NCBI RefSeq assembly: GCF_000372725.1
Contig: NW_005201421.1
Location: forward strand, 94,289-157,700
DNA length: 63,412 nt
DNA from: Emiliania huxleyi CCMP1516
Lineage: Eukaryota > Haptophyta > Isochrysidales > Noelaerhabdaceae
Reading direction: 5' to 3'
This document shows positions 39,601 to 49,114 of the stretch, one piece after another. The notes below the pieces were generated by a model. That model saw only the letters and a list, made by a program, of their open reading frames with translations. It ran no database searches and had not been told where the DNA came from. The translations under genes were made by a program, and so were the position numbers. The stretch's first letter is position 1. Each line of letters begins with the position of its first letter.

Positions 39601-39916
39601 TGACTTTCGTAGGAGAACGGCACCCACTGCACCTACGACCACCCGCCGCCCACCACCTTCGAGGAGCTCCGCCGGCTCGGCCCGCCAAATTGCACCGCCA
39701 TCGCGCCAACCTTCCGGCCCGGAGGTACAAACCGCACGGGCGTGCTCGCCTTTCCTTTTGCTTGTTCACCGCCTTCTTTTTTGTTTAGGCACCAACCACA
39801 AGGGCGTGCTCGACTTCTGGCGGCGGCCGAAGCCGGCGTTCGCGATGGTGGCGGCAAAGTACCGCGCGGCGACGGGCAGGCCCACTGCCTCAGAGTCTGC
39901 GATTATTGTCCAGTAA
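36657..39916 (+). CDS. Glycoside hydrolase family 2 (beta-glucuronidase/galactosidase-like), 15 exons
   Basis: Exons: 36657-37146, 37316-37570, 37699-37790, 37862-37936, 38010-38072, 38144-38224, 38298-38348, 38469-38720, 38795-38821, 38907-38953, 39025-39127, 39202-39268, 39339-39538, 39613-39724 and 39789-39916. They sum to 2043 nt in one frame (680 residues). MMTPTLPILLIHSAAAWA is signal-peptide-like (the ATG at 36660 is equally possible). The sugar-binding domain includes GVGLFRTSF, VWVNGREVGDHLAGGYVAF and GGDFWHYGGITRSVELHAV; the central domain KPWSPDAPHLHTL and ERFGLRR; the TIM barrel LNGEVAKLVGWNHH and GANLVRGAHYPHDPRWLDRL. FAWGWFNEGPS supplies the acid/base (Glu446) and KPMMISETG the nucleophile (Glu533). 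Family knowledge: retaining exo-hydrolase of beta-glucuronides or beta-galactosides. It is probably secreted; substrate unknown. Donors include GC and two GA. Confidence 0.88.
38225..38297 (+). repeat. GH2 intron 6: exon copy
   Basis: GCGAGCCCGACCGACG opens both the intron (38225) and the downstream exon (38298). The rest of the intron ends GTGTGGTATAG. GC-AG, 73 nt, and frame is kept. Confidence 0.8.
38954..39024 (+). repeat. GH2 intron 10: exon copy with apparent GA-AG boundaries
   Basis: GAGCGGAGCCTTGCTGCGAG at the intron start and GAGCGGAGCCTGCTACGAG at the next exon start are near-identical. The only junction that keeps the frame and uses AG places GA at the donor. The filler ends CATCAACAG. 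Confidence 0.65.
39725..39788 (+). repeat. GH2 intron 14: diverged exon copy
   Basis: Intron start GTACAAACCGCACGGGCGTG and exon start GCACCAACCACAAGGGCGTG match over about 28 bp, including CTCG. A pyrimidine-rich filler ends TTTTTTGTTTAG. GT-AG, phase 1. Confidence 0.8.
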
Positions 39917-41433
39917 CACTAGGCAGAGCACAAGCAAGGTGGTGCGGCTCCGGCTCAGGTCAGAGGGCCCAGCGACTCGTCGGTTGGGTGTAAACGGGCA
40001 TCCCCGAGTGGCTTCAAACCAAACAGGGTGTGAATAGAGCTGTCTTGATGGTGCTGAGGACGAAGCCACCTCAAACTTTGATGAAGCCGCGCGTTTTTAT
40101 AGTTTTCATTAGCTGTGAATAGTTATTGCGCCCGCCGCAGCCCGCCCTATTCCACTGGGCACGCGCCACGGGCCACGAGAGCCCTGGAAGAGCCCAGCTG
40201 GCATGTTCTATCGCCCGGGTGGCGGGCTGTCTGCACACAGACGTCTCGTCGCCATGGCTGACGCACGACTGGTCCGACGTGCGGTGGGAGTTTGACCTCA
40301 GACAGGCCGTCGGTGTCGGCGGGCTGACGGCGGCCGCCGGAATCGCGATTCGCTCTGCCAGCTGCCAGCAACCTCGTGTCGCGGCTCTCACAGGTGCAGC
40401 TGCCAGCAGCCTCGTGTCGCGGCTCTCAGCGGTGGTGATTGGTCTTTGCGCCGTCGCTCGACGGCGTCACCACCCATCCGATCTGCGCAGCTCCTGCAGC
40501 TCCTGCAGCTCCTGCTGTCAGTCTTCTACTCTCACTCGCCGCGCGCGGATTGTGCGCCGCACCAGCAGGACACATGCTCATGCAAACAGTGCGAGAACTT
40601 GGTTGCGCCGCTTAGTGGCGGCGCTGCTTTAGAGGAAGCGGCAGCAGATGGAGGCGGCGCGGCATGCCAAAGAGCTGCAATCGCAGTACTGGGGGCGGCA
40701 GCGCCAGCAACGAGCAAGGAGAGACTGGCGGAGGTTGAGCGGCTGAGTGCAGCAAGGGCCAAGGGCAAGAAAAAGGAATGTGGGCGTGGGCGATACGGGC
40801 GCCGCTAGGCTCAACGAGGAGATGCTGTGCAGTTAGAGAGCTCATAGCGAGCTCGATTTTGGATGAGAATTTAGATGAGAAATCCCTCAATTTTGAGAAA
40901 AAAACGCCAAAAAATCGGCGCCTGCGGCGGGCCGCTGGGGCTTCCTCCCCAGACCCCGTTTACACCCGAGCTATGCCCCACGACCTGAGCCGGAGCCTGC
41001 AGTCGATTGTGCTTTTTTGCTTTCATTGAGCACTCGCGTGCGCGCCGTGCGAGAAGAAAAGCGAGGATACATGATGACACGTTGAAAATCTTTCGACGAG
41101 CTTGGTTCGCGCCAGCCGCCAGGGAAGTCGGGCCCAGGCGCGCCACAGCCGCCAGCTCGGGTGCTCGGCGCGCCGGCCGCCGCGTCCGCCGGGCGCCGCT
41201 CGCTCTCTCGTCTCTGCTTCTCGCACGCCTGCTAGCTTCTTGCTCACGCTTTCGCGCCGCCGCCGCCGCCTCCCGCTCGCGCTGCTCGCGCCGAGTGTTG
41301 ACCTCGAGCGCGACTTCTCTTTTTCTCTGCCACCTTCGCTGCCACCTTCGCGTTCTTCAACGCGTTCTTCAACTTCTTCCTTTGCGCATCGTCGCATCAC
41401 CAGAGCGGAACGTCGGCAGGCAGGTTCTGGGGA
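39917..41433. other. Non-coding or unresolved 1.5-kb gap
   Basis: No gene can be supported. There is a tandem duplication of about 29 bp (CTGCCAGCARCCTCGTGTCG..., 40364-40392 and 40399-40427) and a CAGCTCCTG triplet-like repeat at 40489-40518. A possible helical fragment KRQQMEAARHAKELQSQYWG is encoded at 40636-40695, without a joinable exon. The region from 41000 to 41430 is upstream sequence for the following frames. Confidence 0.35.
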
Positions 41434-41890
41434 TGCTGATGCACCCATCGCGCGCCGCGCGCCGCAACCACAGCTGGGTCGAAGTGACGCGAGTGGCGGC
41501 CGACTGCCTCGGCCTCCGCTATCCTGATGGCACACCGTTTGCCGAGGGAGCTTCCCGCGGCTTTCCCGACGACACCGGAGAGGGCGTCCACCGAGGCGAC
41601 TACGGCTTGGGCCTTGGCACCGGGGAGGCGACCAACTCGAGCGCCGACCTTTTCCCATATGGTTGCTGGCTCTTCCGCGCTCGCGGCTCGGGTGTCTTTG
41701 TCAATGTCGGGCGCACCCTCGTGGTCAGCACGCGGCGCGACGCCCATACACACAGCGCTTGGCATCCCGTGCTCGCGAAGCAACTTTGGCTGCTACCACC
41801 CCGGCGACAAGCTGTACTGTACGCGAGCCATGGCGAGAGGGTACGACTCGATCCAGATCATGCGTGGTCGTGGGGGGCTGCGCCGCAACA
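41434..41890 (+). pseudogene. Fragment of an algal secreted-type domain, frame-broken
   Basis: MLMHPSRAARRNHSWVEVTR, CLGLRYPDGTPFAEGAS, then YGCWLFRARGSGVFVNVGRT continue coherently only if the frame shifts near 41740-41765, after which FGCYHPGDKLYCTRAMARGY and DSIQIMRG follow. The GCW-F-ARGSG-xVNVGR ... GYDSIQ pattern is a recurrent motif set in algal proteins of unknown function. No normal C-terminal end is visible; the frame runs on towards the ankyrin gene. It may be a broken copy, or an upstream exon set of a larger gene. Confidence 0.45.
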
Positions 41891-41951
41891 CACCGAAAAG
41901 AGAAAAACCGCACCCGCGGCTGGCACAGGTTTGCTCAGGAATTCTTGCGAA

Positions 41952-44084
41952 ATGGCGCGCCGCACTCCGCCGTCCGCGGAGGGCGTCGGCGACGTCCCTG
42001 CAAGCATTCGGAAGGCCGCCAAGGATGGCCAAGCGGGAACGGTGCTGGCGTGGTTCGACGGCGGCGGGTGGGTCGACGCGAGGCTCGAGTACACCTTTGG
42101 TGACGGCTCTCGTGCGAGCGGCATGACGCTGCTGATGCTCGCAATGGCCAATGGCCACGAGGAGCTGGCCGAGGCGCTTCTGCGGCGTGGCGCAGATGTC
42201 TCCTTGCAGCACAGCAACGGTGGCACCGCGCTGAGCCTCGCCGCCGCGAACGGCCGCGAGAAGCTGGTCGAGCTGGCTTTGCGGCACGGCGCGGAGGTCA
42301 ATAAGCAAAATAAGATTGGCAGCACAGCGCTGATGGACGCCGCCTACAAAGGCCACGAGCGGATTGTCGACACGCTGATCCGGCTCGGCGCAGAGATCAA
42401 CCTGCAGGCCAACAAGGGCGGCACCGCTCTGATGCTCGCCGCCGACGGCGGACACCCCGCCGTCGTGCTCCGCTTGCTGCGGGCGGGCGCTGACATGACG
42501 CTGCGCGACGTGTACGGTGAGACGGCGGTGCAGATCGCCAAGGAGAACGGCCACGCCGAGTGCGTCGAGGCTTTCAGGACGTATCTCGGGGAGGTGGCGA
42601 CAGCTAGGAGCAAGGCGGCGTCGGCCGAGGCGGGCGGCGCAGGGGCGAACGGCGCACCCGCAGGCGAGGCGGCGGCGGGCGCCAGTGCCGTGGCCTCTGC
42701 TTTGATCGGCGAGGGCGGCACAGAGACCGCGCCGGGCAGCGAGGCGGCGCCAGAGGAGGTCGTGCTAGCGGCTCGGCGAGGCGACGGATTTCCGGTGCTG
42801 GCGTGGCTCGACGGCGGCGGGCGGGCCGACGCGACGTTCGAGCACACCTTTGGTGACGGCTCTCGTGAGAGCGGAATAACACTGCTGATGGTCGCAGTGG
42901 GCAATGGCCACGCGGCGCTGGCCGAGGCGCTTCTGCGGCGCGGTGCAGATGTCTCGTTGCAGAACAGCAACGGCAATACCGCGTTGGGTCTCGCCGCAGT
43001 GAACGGCCACAAGAAGCTGGTCGAGCTGGCACTGCGGCACGGCGCGGAGATCAATCAGCGAAACAAGATTGGCAGCACAGCGCTGATGGCCGCCGCCTAC
43101 GGAGGCGGCTTGCGGGTTGTCGACACGCTGATCCGGCTCGGCGCAGAGATCGACATGCAGAACAGCGACGGCCACACCGCTCTGATGGCCGCCGCCCTCG
43201 GCAACCATCCCACCGTGGTGCTTCGCTTGCTGCGGGCGGGCGCAGACATGAAGCTGCGCAACGTGGTCGGTGAGACAGCGCTGCAGATTGCCAAGGAGAA
43301 GGGCCACGCCGAGTGCGTGCGCGCCCTCGAGGAGCATGCGGCGGCCAAGGCGGCGGCCGAGAAGGCGACGAAGGAGGCGGCGTGGGCTGCGGGGGCGGCG
43401 GAGAGGGAGGCGGCGAGGGCGGCGGAGGAGAAGGAGGCGGCGCGGCACGCCGACGAGCTGCTGGCGGAGGTCGAGGCTGAGAAGCGCGCCAAGGGCAAGA
43501 AGGGCAAGAAGAAGAAGAAGGGCGGAGGGGCGGGCGCGGCTGGGCCGTCGCAGGAGGCGGAGGAGGGTGCCGAGGCGCCGTCGGAGGCAGCTGAGGCCGC
43601 GAAGAAGGCCGAGGAGGAGAGAATGATGAGGCTTCTCGAGAAGTGTCACGAGGAGCGGATGCGGTTCGGCATCACGGCGGCGAGCCAGGCAGCGGCGTCG
43701 GCAGAGGTGGCTAAGGCGGCGCGCTTGGACGCTGCGGCGGACGAGGCGGAGGAGGAGGCAGAGGCGGAGGAGGAGGAGGCGGCGGCGGCCGTGGCGGCGC
43801 TGGCGGATGCCGAGGTGGATCGGGCGGAGGCCAGGGCGGCGCAGGTGGCAGCGACAGCAGCAGTGGAGAAGGTCATGGCGGCGCTGGAGGAGGCCAAGGC
43901 GGCGCTGAGCGAGGCCAAGGCGGCGCTGAGCGAGGCCGACTCGGCGCTTGAGGGGCGCGAGACGGAGCTTCAGGCGGCGATAGGCGCTGCAGAGGCCACG
44001 GGAATTGCTGCGGGCGCGGCGAGGGCCAGGGCGGACGCTGCCAGGGAGGCTGCGGATGCGGCCCAAAGCGATGCCGTTGCATAG
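41952..44084 (+). CDS. Ankyrin-repeat protein with coiled-coil tail, copy 1
   Basis: The ATG at 41952 gives 710 residues (MARRTPPSAEGVGDVPASIR). The same frame is open upstream to 41007, but that part matches a different domain and out-of-frame sequence. Two blocks of four ankyrin repeats (residues about 25-205 and about 270-460; motifs TALMDAAYKGHERIVDTLIR, TALMLAADGGHPAVVLRLLR) each end in TAxQIAKEKGHAECVxAF. A linker rich in Gly/Ala/Glu separates them. The C-terminal 250 residues are Ala/Glu/Lys-rich with KGKKGKKKKKGGG and long heptad-like stretches, probably coiled coil. It is closely related to the gene at 45507 and more distantly to that at 1-3315. No catalytic domain is present. Confidence 0.85.
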   Translation: MARRTPPSAEGVGDVPASIRKAAKDGQAGTVLAWFDGGGWVDARLEYTFGDGSRASGMTLLMLAMANGHEELAEALLRRGADVSLQHSNGGTALSLAAANGREKLVELALRHGAEVNKQNKIGSTALMDAAYKGHERIVDTLIRLGAEINLQANKGGTALMLAADGGHPAVVLRLLRAGADMTLRDVYGETAVQIAKENGHAECVEAFRTYLGEVATARSKAASAEAGGAGANGAPAGEAAAGASAVASALIGEGGTETAPGSEAAPEEVVLAARRGDGFPVLAWLDGGGRADATFEHTFGDGSRESGITLLMVAVGNGHAALAEALLRRGADVSLQNSNGNTALGLAAVNGHKKLVELALRHGAEINQRNKIGSTALMAAAYGGGLRVVDTLIRLGAEIDMQNSDGHTALMAAALGNHPTVVLRLLRAGADMKLRNVVGETALQIAKEKGHAECVRALEEHAAAKAAAEKATKEAAWAAGAAEREAARAAEEKEAARHADELLAEVEAEKRAKGKKGKKKKKGGGAGAAGPSQEAEEGAEAPSEAAEAAKKAEEERMMRLLEKCHEERMRFGITAASQAAASAEVAKAARLDAAADEAEEEAEAEEEEAAAAVAALADAEVDRAEARAAQVAATAAVEKVMAALEEAKAALSEAKAALSEADSALEGRETELQAAIGAAEATGIAAGAARARADAAREAADAAQSDAVA

Positions 44085-44280
44085 ACCATGCACTGTTTCT
44101 GGAGGGGCACGCGGGTTCGATTTTGCCGCGCATTCGGTTGTGTAACACGGGTTATACGTTTGCTGGGGCTGTACTTGTGTGGGGCGCGCATGCACACTAT
44201 TCACTATTCTTACACTAATTCACCACCATGCTCAACGTGCATATAAAAAGTGATCTCTCGTGCTGTGCATCCAGTACGTG

Positions 44281-44661
44281 ATGGCCGGGCTGCGGTCTGC
44301 AGCTGCGCAGGCGCGCAGCCAGGCCGGGTCCAAAATGGGGGTCGAATACTCGCTGCCCCCGGAGAGGGACGACGGGTATCGACGCGGCCCCAGCAAGGTG
44401 TACGCCACAGTTCCCCAGGGGACCGTGGCGACGACCGTCGCCTCGGACTGGCTCGCGAAAGAGCTGGCCGAGCACGGAGAGATCGATGCGGCATACCGCG
44501 ACCGCATAGTCATGCACCTGATGACGGCCGCCGGCGCCTCGGCGCCGGCCGACGCCGTGTTCAGGTTCACGGCTGGCGACGCGATGCAGACCGAGGACGA
44601 CGACGAGGACGCTGACCGCTCCGAGGATTATTCCGACGACGGGAGGGCGTCCGACTTGTAG
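44281..44661 (+). CDS. Small acidic hypothetical protein
   Basis: A frame of 126 residues from the ATG at 44281 (MAGLRSAAAQARSQAGSKMG), or 133 from an upstream ATG-like codon at 44260, ends in an acidic tail (QTEDDDEDADRSEDYSDDGR). The middle (VYATVPQGTVATTVASDWLA, KELAEHGEIDAAYRDRIVMH) is helical and coding-like. No introns and no recognised family. It lies between two ankyrin paralogues on the same strand. Confidence 0.5.
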   Translation: MAGLRSAAAQARSQAGSKMGVEYSLPPERDDGYRRGPSKVYATVPQGTVATTVASDWLAKELAEHGEIDAAYRDRIVMHLMTAAGASAPADAVFRFTAGDAMQTEDDDEDADRSEDYSDDGRASDL

Positions 44662-45506
44662 CTGGCCTCACCCATATCTTACCCTCTGCCCCCCCCTCCT
44701 GCTACCCCCCAGGCTAGATGGTCACAGATAGCCCCACACAGCCCCTTACCCCTTCACCCTCGCCTCGCTGCTTGGTGTTTCTGAACACGTAGACGACCAC
44801 GCTGTGGGGGTTGTGTTATAGGAGTAGGAGTGGGGTGCAGGTTGCTCACCCACGGCACCGGGCCGGTGCTTGCACTTTGAATGCCGTGGGGCTCCTGCCC
44901 GTGTCCCGGGCGTGGAGATGCGAGGGTCGCCCCCCCTTGCCCCACCACTTTGTGTGTGTGGAGACGTTTACCTTACCTTACCTTACCTTATCTCTCGTGC
45001 TCGCCACCTCCTGCGTGTGGGTGTGCCGTTGGGGGTGCCGTGCTCACTCGTCCACGGTCGCGGAGCGGCGGGGCGCGGCGGGGCTGGGGGCTCTCACTCT
45101 CCGCGGGGGGGGGAGCGGGGAGGGTAGCTTATGGTCGTGTGTGTGTGTGTGACTCGACACACTCACACTCACTTATGGTCGTAACTGAGGTTTGCATGCC
45201 GGAGGTAAGGCCGACGGGCGGCAAGGGCAACAATACGCTGAAAATCTCATTCTCGGGCGGCCCCTTTTCTCCGAGCACCGAGGGAGGGCTGAGGAGTCTT
45301 CATGTCGCCGAGCTCGTACCTCGCTCCTCGACCGAGGAGAGGACGATGTCGACCGCGCGCTGAGCCGAGCTCGAGCAGGAGAGACCGGGTGCGGTGCGGT
45401 GTCAACCTCTCCAGGTGGGGAGCGGGAAGAGGCCGGCAAAACCTCCGCGAATTCTTTTTTCGAAGCTGGGAGGAGCCGCTCAGCATCCGCAACCCCGCCC
45501 GTTTGC
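44662..45506. other. Intergenic gap with microsatellites
   Basis: No gene is supported. It contains CCTTA repeats (44971-44990), a GT run (45136-45150), and CTTATGGTCGT repeated at 45129-45139 and 45173-45183. The frame upstream of 45507 is open but lacks ankyrin or other motifs. Confidence 0.4.
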
Positions 45507-47537
45507 ATGCCCGGCCGAACGAAGGCTGGCTCGGCCGCGTCCCGGCGCGGGCACGCTTCAACGGCGGCTACTGCTGCGGCGCTCTCGCTGCCGAAAAGGA
45601 TCGAGGCGGCGGCGGAGAACGGCAAGGTCGGCGTGGTGCAGACGTGGCTCGCCGGGGATGGGCGGGTTGACGCGACGTGCGTGCATAGCGGTGTGAGTGG
45701 CTGTACGCTCCTGCTGATCGCCGCCGAACACGGTCACAAAGAGATTGTCGAACTGCTGCTGAAGCGCGACGCGGAGGCGGACGCGCGCGACAGCGGAGGC
45801 GGTACGGCGCTGATGGTCGCCGCCGCCAAAGGCCACGAGCGCGTGGCCGAGATGCTGCTGCGGCACGGCGCAGGGATCAACCTGCATAACAGTCTCGGCG
45901 GTACCGCGCTGATGCTGGCCGCCCTCTACGGCCATCCCGCCGTTGTGCTCCGCTTGCTGCGGGCGGGCGCAGACATGAAAATGCGCGTTGCAGCGGGCAA
46001 GACGGCGCTACAGATCGCCAAGGAGGAGGGCCACGCCGAGTGCGTCGAGGCCGTCAGGACGTATCTCGGGGAGGTGACGGCAGCTCGGAGCAAGGCGGCG
46101 GCGGTCGAGGCGGGTGGCGCAGGGGCGAGCGGCGCACCCGCAGGCGAGGCGGAGGCGGGCACCAGTGCTGCGGCCTCTGCTTCGGGCGGCGAGGGCGGTG
46201 CGGAGGCCGCGCCGGGCAGCGAGGCGGTGCCAACGGAGGTCATGGACGCGGCTGGGGATGGCGATGAAGAGCCGGTGCTGGCGTGGCTCGACGGCGGCGG
46301 GCGGGTCGACGCGACGTTCGAGTGCACCTTTGGTGACGGCTCCTCTTCGAGCGGCATGACGCTGCTGATGGTCGCAATGTCCCATGGCCACGCGGGGCTG
46401 GCCGAGGCGCTTCTGCGGCGCGGTGCAGATACCTCATTGCTGACCAGCGACGGCATCAGCTATGCGCTGGGTCTCGCCGCTGTGAACGGCCACAAGAAGC
46501 TGGTCGAGCTGGCATTGCGGCACGGCGCGGAGGTGAATCAGCAAAACAATACCTGCGTCACTCCGCTGATGGACGCCGCCTACAAAGGCCACAAGCGGGT
46601 TGTCGACACGCTGATCCGGCACGGCGCAGAGATCGACATACAGGACAACGACGGCGACACCGCTCTGATGTTCGCCGCCCTCGGGGGTTGCCCCGCCGTC
46701 GTGCTTCGCTTGCTGCGGGCGGGCGCTGACATGACGCTGCGCGACGTGGACGGTGAGACAGCGCTGCAGATTGCCAAGGAGAAGGGCCACGCCGAGTGCG
46801 TGTCCGCCCTCGAGGAGCATGCGGCGGCCAAGGCGGCGGCCGAGAAGGCGACGAAGGAGGCGGCGTGGGCTGCGGGGGCGGCGGAGAGGGCGGCGGCGAG
46901 GGCGGCGGCGGAGGCGGAGGCGGCGAGGCACGCCGACGAGCTGCTGGCGGAGGTCGAGGCTGAGAAGCGCGCCAAGGGCAAGAAGGGCAAGAAGAAGAAG
47001 AAGGGCGGCGGGAGCGGCGGCGCTGGGCCATCGCAGGAGTCCGAGGCGCCGGCAGAGGCAGCCGCAGCCAAGCCCGCGCCTTTGGACAAGGAGGGGCTGC
47101 TCAAGCTTCTCGCGGAGCTCCACGAGGACAGGATCCGGTTCGGCATCACGCCGGAGACGTCGGTCGAGGGATTGGCGGAGGCGCTGGGAGAGGCGGCAGG
47201 CGAGGCGAGCGAGGAGGAGGGCGGCGAGGAGACGGCGGAGGCGGCCGAGGAGGAGGGCGAGGAGGAGGGCGAGGAGGAGGGCGAGGAGGCGGCAGCGGAG
47301 GCGGCAGCGGAGGCGCGCCGGCAGGCTGAGGCGGAGGCTGCGGCCGTGGCAGCGGCAGAGGAGGAGGAGGCTGCCGCAGCGGAGGAGGAGGCGGAGGAGG
47401 CGGCAGTAGCGGCGGCAGAGGCGGCGGCGGCAGAGGCGGCAGCGGCGGCGGCGGCGGCAGAGGCGGCGCTCGCCGCAGCCAAGGCGAGGCGCGCGTCAGT
47501 TGCCGCTGCGAGGGCCAGGGCGCGGGAGGCGGCCTAG
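45507..47537 (+). CDS. Ankyrin-repeat protein with coiled-coil tail, copy 2
   Basis: The ATG at 45507 (MPGRTKAGSAASRRGHASTA) gives 676 residues. An upstream in-frame start near 45192 is possible but adds only low-complexity sequence. Two ankyrin blocks resemble those of copy 1 almost phrase for phrase (VLAWLDGGGRVDATFE, FGDGSSSSGMTLLMVAMSHG, HGAEVNQQNN, LRDVDGETALQIAKEKGHAE). A lysine run, KGKKGKKKKKGGG, follows. The tail is Ala/Glu-rich with LLKLLAELHEDRIRFGITPE, parallel to MRLLEKCHEERMRFGIT in copy 1. Tandem duplication of the whole gene is the simplest explanation. Repeat content is intact, so it is probably functional. Confidence 0.85.
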   Translation: MPGRTKAGSAASRRGHASTAATAAALSLPKRIEAAAENGKVGVVQTWLAGDGRVDATCVHSGVSGCTLLLIAAEHGHKEIVELLLKRDAEADARDSGGGTALMVAAAKGHERVAEMLLRHGAGINLHNSLGGTALMLAALYGHPAVVLRLLRAGADMKMRVAAGKTALQIAKEEGHAECVEAVRTYLGEVTAARSKAAAVEAGGAGASGAPAGEAEAGTSAAASASGGEGGAEAAPGSEAVPTEVMDAAGDGDEEPVLAWLDGGGRVDATFECTFGDGSSSSGMTLLMVAMSHGHAGLAEALLRRGADTSLLTSDGISYALGLAAVNGHKKLVELALRHGAEVNQQNNTCVTPLMDAAYKGHKRVVDTLIRHGAEIDIQDNDGDTALMFAALGGCPAVVLRLLRAGADMTLRDVDGETALQIAKEKGHAECVSALEEHAAAKAAAEKATKEAAWAAGAAERAAARAAAEAEAARHADELLAEVEAEKRAKGKKGKKKKKGGGSGGAGPSQESEAPAEAAAAKPAPLDKEGLLKLLAELHEDRIRFGITPETSVEGLAEALGEAAGEASEEEGGEETAEAAEEEGEEEGEEEGEEAAAEAAAEARRQAEAEAAAVAAAEEEEAAAAEEEAEEAAVAAAEAAAAEAAAAAAAAEAALAAAKARRASVAAARARAREAA

Positions 47538-47989
47538 CCCGCGCGCAAGGACAGCTGGCGCAGTGGTAGCCATGGGGAAGGGTCTCTCGTACTCTGGGGT
47601 GCGTTCTCTTGTGAACGATCGTGGCTGTGGGCTGGGCCCCGCGCCGCGCGGGCGCGCGTGCAGTCCCTCGAGGTTGCCGGGAGCTGCTCACACAGCCGTA
47701 CGAAGGGTGGGCGATGGCGCGGGAAAGTGGCATAGCCAATGCCATTGGTGTCTGAGAGCAGAGTGCGAGCATCTCTCAGACACCAGAGTCCGCAGAGTGT
47801 AGGAGCTGCTGCGGTGGCTGCTGCGCCCTGCGCGCGGCTGGCGGGCTGCTTGCTAGCTTGCAAGTTGCATGGGACTCTTCGAGCATGTCTTTGGGTGGGA
47901 CTCTGAGTGAAATCCTCTGTTCGTTCTATATTGACTCCCTATCGGCCTATGACTGTGTCGATACATTGTCGTTTTTTGGGAATGCCGAA
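47538..47989. other. Gap downstream of ankyrin copy 2
   Basis: No gene is supported. It contains the stem-loop at 47747-47784 and a TTAGCTTGC/GCTTGCTAGCTTGCAAG stretch near 47848-47865. The less GC-rich sequence from 47870 leads into the ankyrin pseudogene. Confidence 0.4.
47747..47784 (+). other. Perfect 12-bp stem-loop
   Basis: GGTGTCTGAGAG (47747-47758) and CTCTCAGACACC (47773-47784) are perfect inverted complements separated by 14 nt. The hairpin lies about 210 nt after the stop codon of ankyrin copy 2 and could be a 3' RNA structure, or the trace of an inverted insertion. Confidence 0.8.
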
Positions 47990-48740
47990 AAAGGAAAGAA
48001 GAAACCAGCCGTTGACAGAGATAAAAATGCAGCAGAATCCTCGCCCAGGACCCTGCCGAGACGCGATCACGATGACACGGCGAGACCGAGAGAGCCCAGG
48101 CGGCGTCGACAGTAGCCAGCTTAGCCTTCTCCTCTTGGACAATCTGCAGCGCCGTCAGACCGCGCGCAGAGCGCGCCTTCGTATCTGCTCCCGCTTGTAA
48201 TAGACGTTGCACGATAGCGAGGTAGCGTTGCTCATGGCCTCTTTTTTGGCAGCGTGCCGGTGATCGTGGCCTCTCATGACAGAGGCCTTCAGTGCGGTGA
48301 TGTCATCTCAAGGTTGACCTCTGCGCCGTGCTGCACTAGGCTCGACCACACGCGAGTGGCACTTGTCGGCGGCGACCCTGAGCGCCGTGCAGCCGGTGTT
48401 GTCTTGCAGGTCGACCTCCGTGCCGCGCTGCAGTAGCAGCTCGACCACACGATCGTGGCCCTTGCCGGCGGCGGTGTGCAGCAGCGTGAAGCCCGTACTC
48501 TCGTTAGCGAACGCCTTCTCATATAACGCCAGCAGCGTCGCCTCATCGCCTTGGAGATCTGCTGTCATGGCTTCTTCGGCCCGAGCAGGCGCCGCCCGCG
48601 CCGCCCGCCGACGCCTCGCGCTGGCCCGCGGTTACCTCCGCGATGTGCTGCCGGAAAGCGTCGACGCACGCTTCCTTCCCCTTCGCCTTGGCCACGACGC
48701 CCATCCTCGACTCCACCATTTCTCAGCGTCCGTCCTTAGA
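47990..48740 (-). pseudogene. Decayed ankyrin gene copy
   Basis: Reading leftward: VAKAKGKEACVDAFRQHIAE (end of one ankyrin block), then GFTLLHTAAGKGHDRVVELL, LQRGTEVDLQDNTGCTALRV, LVQHGAEVNLE, then LLQAGADTKARSARGLTALQ. These pieces sit in different frames with a stop after VNLEMTSPH, so no continuous protein can be read. Block order matches the intact paralogues at 42-47.5 kb but in inverted orientation. Divergence is higher than between the two intact copies. Confidence 0.7.
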
Positions 48741-49114
48741 GTTGGACCGTCTCGACACGTGGTGGGTTCCAGAGCAGTCTGCTCGGTTTTCCAGTGTATG
48801 TAGTTAGGTATATAGCTCTTCCTATTTTCTCTTCCTTTTGAGATTTTCATTTCTCTGCTCGCCAAGTTTAGGTGAGCCAAGTGAATTTCGTTTAGGTGAG
48901 CCAAGTGAATTTCGTTGAAATTTGAACCCTTAGAATCTTTCAACTCCAACTCTAAAAAAGAAACCCGAAATAACGGCTCATCCTTCATCGCGGCAAGGGG
49001 GGTCGGCAGATCCAAAGGAGGCGCGAGGGGGGTTAGTTTCGTCCGGTGCACTCTACCAAATGATCCGCCTCCCGTGGCGCGTTCCCTGGCAGTGCCTCTC
49101 TCCTTGAGTCCAGG
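48741..49114. other. AT-richer upstream region of the Zn2Cys6 gene
   Basis: No gene is supported. It carries the 24-bp direct repeat at 48867-48914 and is notably less GC-rich than its surroundings, consistent with a promoter region for the gene at 49115. Confidence 0.45.
48867..48914 (+). repeat. 24-bp tandem direct repeat
   Basis: TTTAGGTGAGCCAAGTGAAT plus TTCG occurs twice in immediate succession, perfectly, about 200 bp upstream of the Zn2Cys6 gene. Confidence 0.9.

Noticed and set aside
41007..41951. N-terminal extension of ankyrin copy 1
   Set aside because: The open frame is continuous, but the sequence before 41952 has no ankyrin character. Part of it belongs to a different domain read in two frames, so the start at 41952 is preferred.
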